Source: Tateyamaria omphalii
GTDB lineage: Bacteria; Pseudomonadota; Alphaproteobacteria; Rhodobacterales; Rhodobacteraceae
NCBI RefSeq assembly: GCF_014651375.1
Contig: NZ_BMWT01000004.1
Coordinates: 1-64,000 of the forward strand
Length of the DNA: 64,000 nt
Direction of reading: 5' to 3'
The stretch's first letter is position 1. Each line of letters opens with the position of its first letter. Of the stretch, positions 7,541 through 17,800 are shown in pieces. The position numbers and the translations under genes are program-made. A model generated the notes under the pieces. The model was not told the DNA's origin, did no database searches, and saw only the letters and a program-made list of their open reading frames with translations.

Positions 7541-10500
7541 ATGCGCATATCAGCGTCGGCCCTCGAACATAGTCGTTTTACCATGTTCTGTATGTTCATT
7601 GTCATGTTTGGCGGCCTGCTGACCCTTAGCAACTACCCCTCACAAGAAGAGCCGACAATTCCGATAAAGCAGGCCGTCATCTACGCCGAAAACCGCAGCT
7701 TATCCATCTGGGACACCGAAGAGTTGCTGGCCAAACCACTCGAAGCAAAAATCGAGCAGTTGCCAGAAGTCAGACATATCTTCGCGACGGTCAGAGCAGG
7801 AAAAGTGCAGTTGCGCATAGAGTTGGCCGACGACCATGAAGATGTTGAAGCCGCTTGGTCGCGGCTTCGCACACGTCTTGCCAATACCATGCTTCCCGAC
7901 GGAACCATCGGTCCATTGGTAGACGATGACTTTGGTCGAACTGCTGTCGCCACATACGCCATCATCCCGGACACAGACTACAACTGGGGGGATACCCGGT
8001 TGGCCGTGCGCATGATGCAAGACGATCTGAACCGCATGGAAGATGTAAGCCGTGTCACTGTCACGGGTATGCGCCCCGAGCGCGTGGTTGTGACGCTCGC
8101 GAGGGAGAAGGTTTCTGCCCTGGGGCTTGCGGCTCAAGACATTGCTGCCGTTTTGAACACGGCGACCTTGGCTGCACCCTCAGGTTTTTTGCGGGTCGGT
8201 GGGCGACGGCTCAACATAGACGCTGATGGGCAATTGATCGGTCTGGATGACCTCAGAAATCAAAAGCTGCCGCTTGGAGATGGCGGGGCTGTCGCCTTGC
8301 GGGACATCGCGAGGATTGAGCGTGAAACTGTGTCTCCACTGGAAACGGCCGTTCTTTTTGATGGCGCGCCAGCCGTGGTTGTCGGGATTGAGATGCAGCC
8401 GGGCGGGAACGTTCAGGTATTCGGCGAAGCGCTTCGACATCGTATGCAAGAGTTGTCGGCCAAACTGCCAGTCGGTTTCAAACTCGCCGAGGTAACCTTT
8501 CAAGCCGATGTCGTGACGAATGTCATCGCTGAAATGCAACGAACGCTCTATATGACCGTCATCGTCGTGTTGATCGTGACAATCGTCTTCCTTGGATGGC
8601 GCACGGGCATGGTGGTTGGACTTTCCATTCCTGTGACGATGCTTGCTGCATTATTGTTTATGCGCCCGCTTGCATTGGAGCTGAACCAAGTCACGATTGC
8701 GTCTTTTATCATTGCACTTGGTATCCTTGTCGACAACGCCACTGTTGTGGCTGAAGACATCTCCAGGAGACTGCGGAACGGTGGCCTGCTTGAAGACGCG
8801 ATCGTCTGTGCGCCGCACACGCTTGGTCCTCCTCTATTGGTGTCAACGCTTGCAACTGCTCTCGCGTTCGCGCCGCCCGTCTTTGCCAGCAGTTTGACGG
8901 CGGAGTATATGCGTGACTTGGCGTTCGTCATGGCAATTGTGCTGATTGTCTCTTGGTTGGTCGCAGTGACGGTGATCCCGCTCTTGATAAGCGCACTCAT
9001 TCCCCGCGGTTCGTCAACTGGAGCCAAAGCGAACCGAGCGCAGCCGTGTGAGCCCTGGTCTGCAATGGTGTATCGCCGCCTACTCCTTGTCATCTTGCGC
9101 GCCCGTATCCTGTTTTGCACTGCAATGCTCGTGGTGCTTGTTGCCGCACTCGGGGCGGCCTGGAACATCCCTTTCAGCTTTCTTCCGCCGTCGGATCGTG
9201 ATCAGTTTCAAATACCGTTTGAGGCTGCGCCCGGTTCAACACCCGAAGCGACGCAAGACAAGGTGACGCAGCTTGCGACATTTCTGAATGATCGCGAAGT
9301 CAACCCCGAGATCACCGGGCATGTCGCCTATATAGGGTCTGGCGGCCCCCGTTTTATCCTGGGCCTCAACCCGCCCAATCCAGCCCCGCATCGGGCGTTT
9401 CTGGTCGTAAATACAGTGGAACACGCGGACATCGATAAAGTCATCGAACGTGTTCGACACCATGTGCAAAGGCAAATGCCAGACGTCGAAGCCTTGCCCA
9501 AGCGGTTCTCGCTGGGTGAGACTGACACCGGTACTGCGGTGCTGCGCATTTCAGGGGAAGATTACCAACGCCTGGTTGCGCATGGTGAGGCAGTTCGAAG
9601 TGCGTTCACCCGTATTCCGGGCTCAATTGAAGCGCGTTTCGACTGGGAGACCATGGTCCCGGGTTTGGACGCGGAATTCGATGTAGCGCGATTGTTGCGC
9701 AGTGGCGTGAGCAAAGACCAAATCTCAGCAACACTGGACGATTCGATTGTAGGAACCCTTGCAACAACCTATCAGGAACATGGCGTAGAGCTTCCTGTGG
9801 TATTCCAGGCACCTGCGCACGAAAGGTCGGATTTCGACGCAATCAGATCCTTCACTTTCAGCGGCGAAAACGGTCAACTTATCCCACTGTCCGCCGTGGC
9901 AGATCTGCGCCTAGTCGGTGTGCCGAGTGTGCTTCAAAGGCGCGACTTTCGACGTACGATCACCATTTCTGCCCGTCACCCTTCGATGACCGCACAAGAA
10001 CTTGTCGATCAAGTGCGTCCCGACATTGATCGACTGTCATTGTGGTTTGGAGAAACTGTGGAAATTGGCGGTGACATCGAAGAAGCCGCAGAGGCGTCTG
10101 CTGCCATAACGGAATACATGCCGCACTGTATAGTCGCAATATTGGGGCTGTTTCTGATACAGTTCAACTCGGTCCGTAGAACGGCAATCATTGCGGCTAG
10201 TATTCCATTTTGTCTTGTTGGCGTCAGCGCGGCATTGCTTGTGACCGGTATGCCGTTCGACTTCATGTCGTTCCTTGGCATATTCGCGTTGATTGGGACC
10301 ATCGTATCGAATGCCATCCTGGTGATTGAGCGGGTTGATCAACTTCGCGCCAATGGCGCTGACCCGTACGATGCTTTACTTGACGGCGCCACACAAAGAT
10401 TGCGTCCTATTTTGTTGACACAACTCACCACTATTTTCGGTTTGATCCCTCTCATGATCGCGGCGGAACCTTTGTGGCGGTCATTCAATATCGTGGTCGT

Positions 10501-10630
10501 TGGGGGCCTGATCGCAGGCACGCTCATCAGCCTTGGCCTTGTCCCTGCATTGTATGCCATTCTGTTCAAGGTCTCACCAAGCACCAAGCGCATGCATCGC
10601 CAAGTCAACGCTGCCGGTCAGGAGAGATAG
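7541..10630 (+). CDS. RND-family inner-membrane efflux pump
   Basis: A 1029-residue proton-driven pump of the HAE1/AcrB-like type, with two repeats of one helix, a large periplasmic loop and five to six helices. The helix-4 proton-relay segment reads IIALGILVDNATVVAEDI, where AcrB has two aspartates; here the second is Asn, a common variant in this subfamily. The second half has FIGI-like segments such as FLGIFALIGTIVSNAILVIE. The ATG at 7541 follows the adaptor stop closely. With the adaptor and the hydrolase it forms an operon controlled by the 6319 operator. The substrate cannot be told from the sequence. Confidence 0.9.
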   Translation: MRISASALEHSRFTMFCMFIVMFGGLLTLSNYPSQEEPTIPIKQAVIYAENRSLSIWDTEELLAKPLEAKIEQLPEVRHIFATVRAGKVQLRIELADDHEDVEAAWSRLRTRLANTMLPDGTIGPLVDDDFGRTAVATYAIIPDTDYNWGDTRLAVRMMQDDLNRMEDVSRVTVTGMRPERVVVTLAREKVSALGLAAQDIAAVLNTATLAAPSGFLRVGGRRLNIDADGQLIGLDDLRNQKLPLGDGGAVALRDIARIERETVSPLETAVLFDGAPAVVVGIEMQPGGNVQVFGEALRHRMQELSAKLPVGFKLAEVTFQADVVTNVIAEMQRTLYMTVIVVLIVTIVFLGWRTGMVVGLSIPVTMLAALLFMRPLALELNQVTIASFIIALGILVDNATVVAEDISRRLRNGGLLEDAIVCAPHTLGPPLLVSTLATALAFAPPVFASSLTAEYMRDLAFVMAIVLIVSWLVAVTVIPLLISALIPRGSSTGAKANRAQPCEPWSAMVYRRLLLVILRARILFCTAMLVVLVAALGAAWNIPFSFLPPSDRDQFQIPFEAAPGSTPEATQDKVTQLATFLNDREVNPEITGHVAYIGSGGPRFILGLNPPNPAPHRAFLVVNTVEHADIDKVIERVRHHVQRQMPDVEALPKRFSLGETDTGTAVLRISGEDYQRLVAHGEAVRSAFTRIPGSIEARFDWETMVPGLDAEFDVARLLRSGVSKDQISATLDDSIVGTLATTYQEHGVELPVVFQAPAHERSDFDAIRSFTFSGENGQLIPLSAVADLRLVGVPSVLQRRDFRRTITISARHPSMTAQELVDQVRPDIDRLSLWFGETVEIGGDIEEAAEASAAITEYMPHCIVAILGLFLIQFNSVRRTAIIAASIPFCLVGVSAALLVTGMPFDFMSFLGIFALIGTIVSNAILVIERVDQLRANGADPYDALLDGATQRLRPILLTQLTTIFGLIPLMIAAEPLWRSFNIVVVGGLIAGTLISLGLVPALYAILFKVSPSTKRMHRQVNAAGQER

Positions 10631-10631
10631 A

Positions 10632-11450
10632 GTGAAGACACAGCGCCCCAAATACCTTTCCGTCGATCCATTTATTCCCATTGGCTATACATTGGCGGGC
10701 CCGGAAGCCGGTATTCCATTGGTTATATGTCATGGGCTTGGGGCCTGTCACATGCAGTGGGAAGAGGAACGTCAATGGTTGGCGGAAACACGTCGCGTTC
10801 TGACAATTGATCTTCGAGGTCACGGCCACTCGGCCATGGTCAGGAATGGACGTACAAAGGATTACACGGTCGCCTGTCTGGCCAACGACGTTATCGGTGT
10901 CATTGAGCATTGTGGCTTTGAGTACGTCGACCTGCTTGGCAACTCCCTCGGCGGGATGGTGGGCCTGGAAATTGCAGCGAAGCGCCCGGATCTGCTCCGG
11001 TCGCTGATCACTTGCGGCACGGCGTACAAGTATCGTCTGACACCATTGGTCGTTTGGATCAAATTTGTGACCTACTATCTTTTGGGGCGGCGATTGCCCG
11101 CTTTCATTGCGCGACGCGCGACCACCAACTATGGTATGCAACCCGTAGTCGAAGACATGTATCGAAATGCGTCCCGCCGCGTCATGCACTTGATTGATCG
11201 CAACATACACACGTTTGACCGGTTGCACGCCGCCGTGGAATTCCCGGGCTCAATCGTTGTACTGCGTGGAGATCGTGACACTGCGATCAACTACTTCCTC
11301 GACCAGTCCATCATGGTGTTGGCGGACAAGCCAGGGTTCAAGGTGATTGATCTGCCGGCCGTCGGTCACTTTACAAACCTTGATCGGCCGGATGTGTTCA
11401 AGCGTGCGATAACAGAAGCACTACAGCACGTTGAGAACCCGAACCGTTGA
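10632..11450 (+). CDS. Alpha/beta hydrolase
   Basis: A 272-residue cytosolic hydrolase starting at the GTG at 10632, one base after the pump stop and following GGAGAG. Alpha/beta-hydrolase landmarks: oxyanion strand VICHGLGACHMQW, LTIDLRGHGHS, nucleophile elbow LLGNSLGGMVG (Ser), acid LRGDRDTAI (Asp) and VGHFTNLDRP (His). The overall form resembles 3-oxoadipate enol-lactonase/haloperoxidase-type enzymes. It is translationally close to the RND pump, so it probably acts on the same compound class, for example opening a lactone or ester of a toxic substrate. That link is inference. Confidence 0.85.
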   Translation: MKTQRPKYLSVDPFIPIGYTLAGPEAGIPLVICHGLGACHMQWEEERQWLAETRRVLTIDLRGHGHSAMVRNGRTKDYTVACLANDVIGVIEHCGFEYVDLLGNSLGGMVGLEIAAKRPDLLRSLITCGTAYKYRLTPLVVWIKFVTYYLLGRRLPAFIARRATTNYGMQPVVEDMYRNASRRVMHLIDRNIHTFDRLHAAVEFPGSIVVLRGDRDTAINYFLDQSIMVLADKPGFKVIDLPAVGHFTNLDRPDVFKRAITEALQHVENPNR

Positions 11451-11488
11451 TTTGAAATCAGGCCAACAAGGGCCAGCCGGCTCATTGG

Positions 11489-11735
11489 TCAAATGCCTTT
11501 CCATTCACAATAACTGCCGCCTTCTATAGGGGGCAGCTGCTCTGCAATGTCGCCACGCAGGCAGTACATGATAAGTGGGGGCATGATGTGTTTGAGCATC
11601 CGAATAGCATCGCATGTGCCGACAACAATGCTACTATTGAGCACCACAGTTGTGCATCGTGGCAGAGGTTTCAAACGCCGGCGGGAGAGGGTAATCCCAC
11701 ACGTTTTCGACGGTCGAGGGGTACGATTGCGCCAT
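11489..11735 (-). pseudogene. Frameshifted, truncated DUF427-family gene
   Basis: Read on the minus strand from an ATG at 11735, one frame gives a DUF427-like N-terminus (PSTVENVWDYPLPPAFE) and then stops. A second frame continues the same family (VVLNSSIVVGTCDAIRMLKH, then GGSYCEWKG) to a stop at 11489. Intact DUF427 proteins carry another roughly 50-60 residues after the CEWKG motif, which are missing here. So there is at least one frameshift plus loss of the C-terminal half. The rest of 11451-12003 shows no gene on either strand. Confidence 0.65.
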
Positions 11736-11874
11736 GCTACTGGTTCAATCCAAAACACTTTGGCTGAACTTAGTGCGGCGCAATCACGTTGCGAGATGGC
11801 CACGTGCAAGACGTACAGTGTCAGACAGGTTCCGCTCATTGATGCCCTTGATCACCGCATGGTGTTGTAGCGCT

Positions 11875-11897
11875 GCAGCCCGTCTAACCTGCCATTC
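11875..11897 (+). repeat. Dispersed short repeat, right copy
   Basis: A 23-base sequence with core CTAACCTGCCATTC, 21 of 23 positions identical and in the same orientation as 3249-3271. It lies between the decayed DUF427 gene and the trypco2/protease operon, so the pair flanks about 8.6 kb that includes the whole efflux cassette. Confidence 0.6.
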
Positions 11898-12003
11898 GCT
11901 GTGAACGCAAAAGACTGATCGCCTCAACACGTTGTCCTAACCCTCGACACGAGCATGACGGTAGGGATACGCTTTTTCCAAAGTCATATTTGGAGGATAT
12001 TCA

Positions 12004-12330
12004 ATGCAGCCCATTTCTATTGGTGAAGCAGTTGAAGAGTTGCGATCACAGATCATCGAAGCGCAGGCGGCGCGTCCTGACGGTGAACTGTCTTTTGAGA
12101 TCGTCGAGGCGCAATTGCAAATACAGGGTAGCCTGAGCCGCAGTGTCGAGGGTGGAGGCAGCAGCAAAGTCAAATTTTCGGTGTTTGGCTTTGGCGCAGA
12201 GGCAGGTGCAAATGCCGGGGCCAGCTACTCCGCGGAAACGGCCCATACGGTGACGTTGAAACTGAACGTCACAGACACGACCACCGGTGGCCGGGCAGAG
12301 ATTGACGCAGAAACCCGCGGTGCCTTTTAA
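12004..12330 (+). CDS. Trypco2-like protein (trypsin-co-occurring domain)
   Basis: A 108-residue protein matching the pattern of the trypsin-co-occurring domain 2: IGEAVEELRSQIIEAQA at the N-terminus, LSFEIVEAQLQIQ, a glycine-rich linker, KVKFSVFGFGAEAGA and a final strand VTLKLNV. Trypco domains are known from comparative genomics of NTP-dependent conflict systems, where they sit beside or fused to trypsin-like proteases; their biochemistry is not established. GGAGG at 11992-11996 lies seven bases before the ATG. The gene is 40 bases upstream of the trypsin-like protease and is the first gene of the operon ending at 19400. Confidence 0.8.
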   Translation: MQPISIGEAVEELRSQIIEAQAARPDGELSFEIVEAQLQIQGSLSRSVEGGGSSKVKFSVFGFGAEAGANAGASYSAETAHTVTLKLNVTDTTTGGRAEIDAETRGAF

Positions 12331-12370
12331 ATCACATTTGGAAAAGCAAGCTGACTTGTAAGGTCGCGTA

Positions 12371-13921
12371 GTGTCGGGAAACTTCGAGAAACTCACTGTT
12401 GCAATCGCCGTCAAAAAGACGACCGGTCAGTATTCTGTCGGAACCGGTGTGCCAGTGGCGCGTGGCGTGGTTCTTACCGCGCGCCACGTTGTGGTACCTG
12501 ACAATGTCGCTGACACCCCGGTTCGGGTGCGTTTCTGGCACGCAACCGAGCGCGAATACCGGCCCGATCCTGCCCTGGATCGCAGCGGCTATCTTGACGC
12601 GATTTGCCACCTGGACAAAGGTTCCGATGCGGCCCGTGGTGTGATCTGGAGCTGCGCTGAACTTGATGTTGCACTTGTTTCAGTCTCGCATCCGGCCTCT
12701 GTATCTGTCGCACTTTTTTCCCAGGTCGAGCCCTTCAACAACGCGGAATGGTTGTCGGAAGGTTTCCCCCACGGAGCTTGGGAAGAACACGCGCCCACAC
12801 CGCGGCGCTTGTCCGGGAAATCCCATAGCCGCGTGCCCAACACGGCCCGCTATCAGGTAGATGCCGAGATCGGGATGGCGGGAGGACAGCTCGGTCAAGC
12901 CGCACAGGATGGCTGGTCTGGCGCATCCGGTGCGTCACTCTTTGTCAATGGTCGGGTCATGGGCATTCTGTTGGCGCGTCTGCCAAATGGTGAGGCACGC
13001 GTACTGGAAGCGGTGAGCGTGCTCGATATGTTGAAGGCCGCCGGGTTCCGGCAGGCGCTTGGCCTCATCGAGGTTTTTGACACCAGCTATAAGGAAGAAT
13101 TGATCACGGCGATGACCGAGGTCGGACCATTGGCGAAGGCCCGACTAGCGGGTGCGTTGGGGATTGCCGAGGATAGCGCAGATGATGCCATCGCAACGGC
13201 GCTTGCAGACCAGCCTCTGGCACAAGGTGTGCGGCTCTTGATCCGGCTGAGCGAAGGGCCGTCGCCTCTCGAGCCTTCAATCATGCAGCTCATTGTCGTG
13301 TGCTACGCCTCTTGCCGAACGGCTCCGCCCGACCTGTCCTCGGTCCGACAAGCCGCCTTCGACCCGGCCAGCGGTTTCGATGATTGTGCCGCCGGTTCCC
13401 GCATGGGTGCTGAATTCCTCATGGCTGCAGCAGAAAATCGACTGCCCAAGTTCCAGCCATCACGCGGGCGCGCCTCTGCGCTGCCGCCCGGCACCCACGC
13501 GCTGCCTCCGTTGCCAGAAACCGGATGCGACCCGTCAGGTCCACAAGTGTCAAAGGACCTCGAAGCGCGATTGGGTGCGGATCTGCTGGAGGTGGACAAA
13601 TGGCTCGAAGACAGCATGGGCCCTGTGTGTGACTTTCCGGTCGATAGTACAGAACGGATCAAAATCCGCCGCGAGATTCTGCAGGAAGAACTTGCTTATC
13701 GTGCTGATTTCAATGAAACAGAGCCGTCCTATTACTTCGCTGAGGCCGATCCTGGCCCAACACGTGCTGCGGAGCGCGAAGCATTGCAATCGCGATTGCA
13801 GGCGATCCGGATGGATTATCCCAACATTGGCATGGTCGCGATCAAGCCCGACCTTGCACCGGAGGAGTTTCGGCGGTTTCGGCCGCTCTTGACCTTGCTC
13901 CCAAAGGAGGCGGACACATGA
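12371..13921 (+). CDS. Trypsin-like serine protease with C-terminal effector-associated-type region
   Basis: A 516-residue protein from a GTG at 12371. Residues 1-225 form a trypsin fold with an apparently complete triad: His39 (VVLTARHVVV), Asp99 (CAELDVALV) and Ser186 (GASGASLF). There is no signal peptide, so the protease would act inside the cell. Residues about 232-310 (FDTSYKEELITAM through LIVVCYASC) form a helical module resembling the death-like effector-associated domains (EADs) of bacterial conflict systems. The last 200 residues are unrecognised. The stop overlaps the AAA+ gene by ATGA, implying coupled translation. It is the likely effector: activation would cleave host or invader proteins. 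Confidence 0.8.
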   Translation: MSGNFEKLTVAIAVKKTTGQYSVGTGVPVARGVVLTARHVVVPDNVADTPVRVRFWHATEREYRPDPALDRSGYLDAICHLDKGSDAARGVIWSCAELDVALVSVSHPASVSVALFSQVEPFNNAEWLSEGFPHGAWEEHAPTPRRLSGKSHSRVPNTARYQVDAEIGMAGGQLGQAAQDGWSGASGASLFVNGRVMGILLARLPNGEARVLEAVSVLDMLKAAGFRQALGLIEVFDTSYKEELITAMTEVGPLAKARLAGALGIAEDSADDAIATALADQPLAQGVRLLIRLSEGPSPLEPSIMQLIVVCYASCRTAPPDLSSVRQAAFDPASGFDDCAAGSRMGAEFLMAAAENRLPKFQPSRGRASALPPGTHALPPLPETGCDPSGPQVSKDLEARLGADLLEVDKWLEDSMGPVCDFPVDSTERIKIRREILQEELAYRADFNETEPSYYFAEADPGPTRAAEREALQSRLQAIRMDYPNIGMVAIKPDLAPEEFRRFRPLLTLLPKEADT

Positions 13922-14835
13922 TTGAAACCACATTGCATGATGGAAAGCAGATTGTTCTGGCAGAAGACCCCCGCCGGGTTCATGTCTTCTCGGAATTGGA
14001 TATTCAGGCTGTGGAAGCGGCCTTGGGCGCCGAGCGCCCACTTCTGTTGCTGGGTGAGCCCGGAATCGGTAAATCCCAATTGGCCGAAGCTGTGGCCGTG
14101 TCACAAGGTTGGCAGTTCGTTTCCAAGACGGTCGATGCCCTAACCGAACCGGGGGACCTTTTGTGGACCGAAGATGCGGTGTCGCGTCTTGCCGAAGCAC
14201 AACTCGCTGCCGCCAGTCAAGGCGAGGCGGCGGATCAGGTTCGCAAGCGCCTGAGCCGTGATAACTTTATCTCGCCGGGCGTACTCTGGTCGGCGTTCGA
14301 TCCTATGGGGGCCGCGCAAGCGGCGAACAATCCCGTACCGCCGCCGTCACGGTCGGTCGCTTTGATTGACGAGATTGACAAGGCCGAAAGCTCGGTGCCC
14401 AACGGGCTTTTGGAAGCCCTGGGCGCAGGAAAATTCAGTGTGCCGGGACGGGATGCCCAAGTTGAAGTTGGGACATGGCCTTTGATTGTGATCACCTCTA
14501 ACGATGAACGCCCCTTGCCCAAAGCCTTCATACGCCGCTGTATCGTGCATCATATGGTCGCCCCAGTTGGTGATGCCTTCGTGGAATGGCTGGTGTCTCG
14601 CGGGAGCGCTTACTATCCAAACCCGGCCCAGGCCGACAGTTTGAGCCATGTCGCACAGGCGGTGAACGCAGACCGGGAAACCGCGCGTCGGGAACGCCTG
14701 CTGCCTCTGCCCGGGCTGGCGGAGTATCTTGACTTACTGCGTGCGCTTTTTTCTCAGGGACCGCAGGATTTCGCCTCGATCCAGCAACGCACGGCTGAGA
14801 TCGGCCAGTTCTTCTTGCGAAAGGCAAGCCGCTGA
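13918..14835 (+). CDS. MoxR-like AAA+ ATPase
   Basis: A 305-residue AAA+ protein. Walker A is GEPGIGKSQ (residues 46-54), Walker B VALIDEIDKA (147-156), sensor 1 ITSNDERPLPKAF (Asn195) and arginine-finger candidates Arg206/Arg207. An insert of about 35 residues rich in Ala/Gln (90-125) lies between Walker A and B. MoxR ATPases act as chaperones that remodel vWA-containing partners, and the next gene begins with a vWA/SAV_2336-like region. Start and stop overlap both neighbours (ATGA at 13918, TGATG at 14833), so the three proteins are probably made in fixed ratio. Confidence 0.9.
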   Translation: MIETTLHDGKQIVLAEDPRRVHVFSELDIQAVEAALGAERPLLLLGEPGIGKSQLAEAVAVSQGWQFVSKTVDALTEPGDLLWTEDAVSRLAEAQLAAASQGEAADQVRKRLSRDNFISPGVLWSAFDPMGAAQAANNPVPPPSRSVALIDEIDKAESSVPNGLLEALGAGKFSVPGRDAQVEVGTWPLIVITSNDERPLPKAFIRRCIVHHMVAPVGDAFVEWLVSRGSAYYPNPAQADSLSHVAQAVNADRETARRERLLPLPGLAEYLDLLRALFSQGPQDFASIQQRTAEIGQFFLRKASR

Positions 14836-17800
14836 TGCCGGACACCCGCCGCGCGCTACCACCAGCTGTGGGCCGGGCCGATCTGGTCCGCGCTGGGCTT
14901 GATCTGGAGGGGGCAGATCGCGCCCGCGCTGCATGGTTCGGGTTCGACTATCGTGCGCAATTAGCCCCAAAAACCGACTCGGTCTTTGAGGAGATGGAGC
15001 GTGGCTCTCGTCTGTTTGAGGGGATGCCCCTCGACGAAACAATCGTGGGCGACGCAGAGGACACACCCATTGTTTGCGCGCGCCTGACAACCCTTGACGA
15101 CAAGAGTTCGTCCGCCGCTGAGCCACCCCAAGCCTTAGTCAACGTGGCTTGGGGTAATCGCCCAAACCGACCGCCGAAGTTCTATCCTTTGGCGACGGGC
15201 AAACAGGTGCAGCACCTCATTGAGGATGTGATCAACACCGTTAAGGTGCGCGGCAAACCAAACATCCCGAAAGTGGTTCGCCGGATTGCCACCGGGCACC
15301 CCTTGACCGAGGTTCCGCGCAAAGAGGCCGCCTTCCGCTCAGAACGGCTTCAGATCATCGTTGACCGCAGCACGCGGTTAACACCGCTGTTTGATGACCA
15401 ATCTCTGATGGTCAGCCAAATCCGCACTCTGTTCCCGCAACTCGACGTGATGGTTTGGATGCTGCACGAAGCAACCGGTGAATTGCGCCCTGTATCCCGG
15501 GATTGCCCGAGTCGGCCCAGCCCCGGGCTTGGGCCGCTCCTGGTGCTTGGGGATTTGGGTCTTTTGGGACCGCCTGGATTGGTGGGGTGGTGGCGCGCTC
15601 TGGCCCGCGAGTTCATCTTTGGCGATGGCAAAGCTCATGCCTTGTTGCCGCTGTCAGATGACGGTCCGGATCGAAACTTGATCGGGCCATGGCAAACGCA
15701 ACCTTGGGAAGCAGACACAATTGATACCAGTGATGGCGCACGGGTTGACCGTCTGTTGGCATTGGCGTCGCCAACGATTCGGCTTGAACCCGGGCTTCTC
15801 CGGGGGCTACGCCGCAATGTTCTGCCTGACGCTACCATCGCAGATGAAATCGCGCTCTGGCGTCACCCCGCACTCGCGTCCCGATCTGCGGAAGCTGCGA
15901 GCTTAGACCCTGACGCCCGCGCTGCCTATACCCGCCGTCTAGTGGGCCTTGCTACCCATGACCCGGATGCAGTGTCCTCGGCGCTCGGGACAATCCGGGA
16001 CTGGCGCCACGGTGGTGCCGACGAAATCTGGTACGAAGAAATCCTTGGCCTGCCTGCCGCACTGCGCGTCGACGACCGCTTTGTTGATCCCTCGGACCTT
16101 GAGGCCGCGGACACATTCTTTGCCAATATGCATGGGGCGGCGGCAAAAGAAGACCTGTCGTCTGGGCAGGAGGCATGGCTCTCGCGGATCGGGCACCGCC
16201 ATAAATCCTCTCGTGATGGAATTTGGCAGCACCCCCATGCGGCGGCGGCGCTATTGTCCATTCTCAAGAACGACCCCAACTTTGTCCCGCCGGTTCTTGT
16301 TGAGACACAACCCAATGCCGCTGACTGGCACGCTAATGTGACCCGCGATCAGAATGGCGTCTTTTGGATGTCTAGCGGCATGGTCACAGGCCAGGCCTTG
16401 GGCACTCTCACGATGCGGGACACTGGGGTCGAAGTGGTCGATCCCGCAACCGAAGAACGACTTAGCTTTAACACTGTGCCAAAGTCCGGCGAGCAGATCC
16501 GTCTGGGGGAAATCGAAGCGCCTTTCGTCCTGCAATCGGGTCGTAGCCGCATGGATATTTCTGCCATGGACCCCACTGCCGTCACTTGGGCGGACAAAGT
16601 GGTCGTGGACCAGATCGGGCCGCGCGCGGATCTCGCCATCGGCGATGCTCATCTGCGCTTTCGCTGGGTCGTACCTGGCCACGGCGTCGTCGGACCGGGG
16701 CCAAGCGAGTCCCTCAACCGAACCTTGCAGCGCCGTGATGAATTGGTATTCGCCACCGGGTTCTGGCTCATGGAACGCCCCATGGTCTTGAGTGACATGC
16801 GCGAGTTGCTGGGTTCCGACTATCTGGAACGCGTAGGCTATCTGAATGCTGACCCTGATGACCTGAAGAGCCGACCGGCCGACCGGCTCTCATTGATCGA
16901 TGCTGAGGCTGTTTTCGAGGCCATACGCGGCATTAGATGGGAGGCGCGTTTGCGTCTGCCGACTCCTTTGGAATGGGAATATGCCTGCCGGGCCGGATCC
17001 TTGGAAACAACGACCTATAATGGCACGCCAGAACCAGAGGATATCTTTGATCACACGTTGTCCGACATCGCTTGGTTTCGCCCCTCCCAGGCCATGCAAA
17101 GTTCAGTCGAACGCGACATGACGGAATTTTCTGCGCCACAAGCGGTGATGCAAAAAAGGCCGAATGCGTGGGGCTTTCACGATATGCTAGGCAATGTCGC
17201 GGAATGGTGCGAAGGCGACACTAGCGACCCAGACACTGCTGTGGTCAAGGGAGGTTCATACTTACACCAAGTCGCTGATGTGCGTGCGGCCTATGCAGAA
17301 CGCCTCAAGATCACGCGGCGCGAGACCTGGATCGGCCTGCGCCCCGCCATTGGGAAGGCCGAGATCGAATCCCTTCGCATGATCCCGCGGCCTGCCTCGT
17401 CGAGCAAAAAATTCATCCAACGCAATCGACCACCTCGGGTGCAGATCAGTTACGACTCCGAATCCTACGGCAACGCGCAACAAGTCGAGCTACCGTTCGT
17501 GATTGGCGTTATGGCGGATTTGTCCGGCGAACAATCCGAATACGACATCCCACCAGTCGCCGAGCGGTTGTTTAAGGAGATAGACGCAAACAGCTTTGAT
17601 GATTTTTTCCGAGGTATCGCACCACGCGCTTCTGGTCGTGTTTCCGCGGAATTGCCCCAGATGCCCGGTGAGTTGTTTCGCCAATCACCTGAGGACCTGG
17701 AATTCGATCTTGTTTTCAAAAGCCTCGAAGACTTTACGTTGGATCGGATTGCTGAGCGCACCCCGCGCCTTCGGTCGGCCTATTGGACCTACACCACTCT

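Noticed and set aside
11547..11870. Plus-strand frame (107 codons) after the hydrolase gene
   Set aside because: It is antisense to the DUF427 remnant, and its translation has no protein-like features.
13918..14835. Treating the AAA+ protein as a ClpV sheath-recycling ATPase
   Set aside because: It is 305 residues with one AAA domain of MoxR type; ClpV has two AAA domains and about 900 residues.
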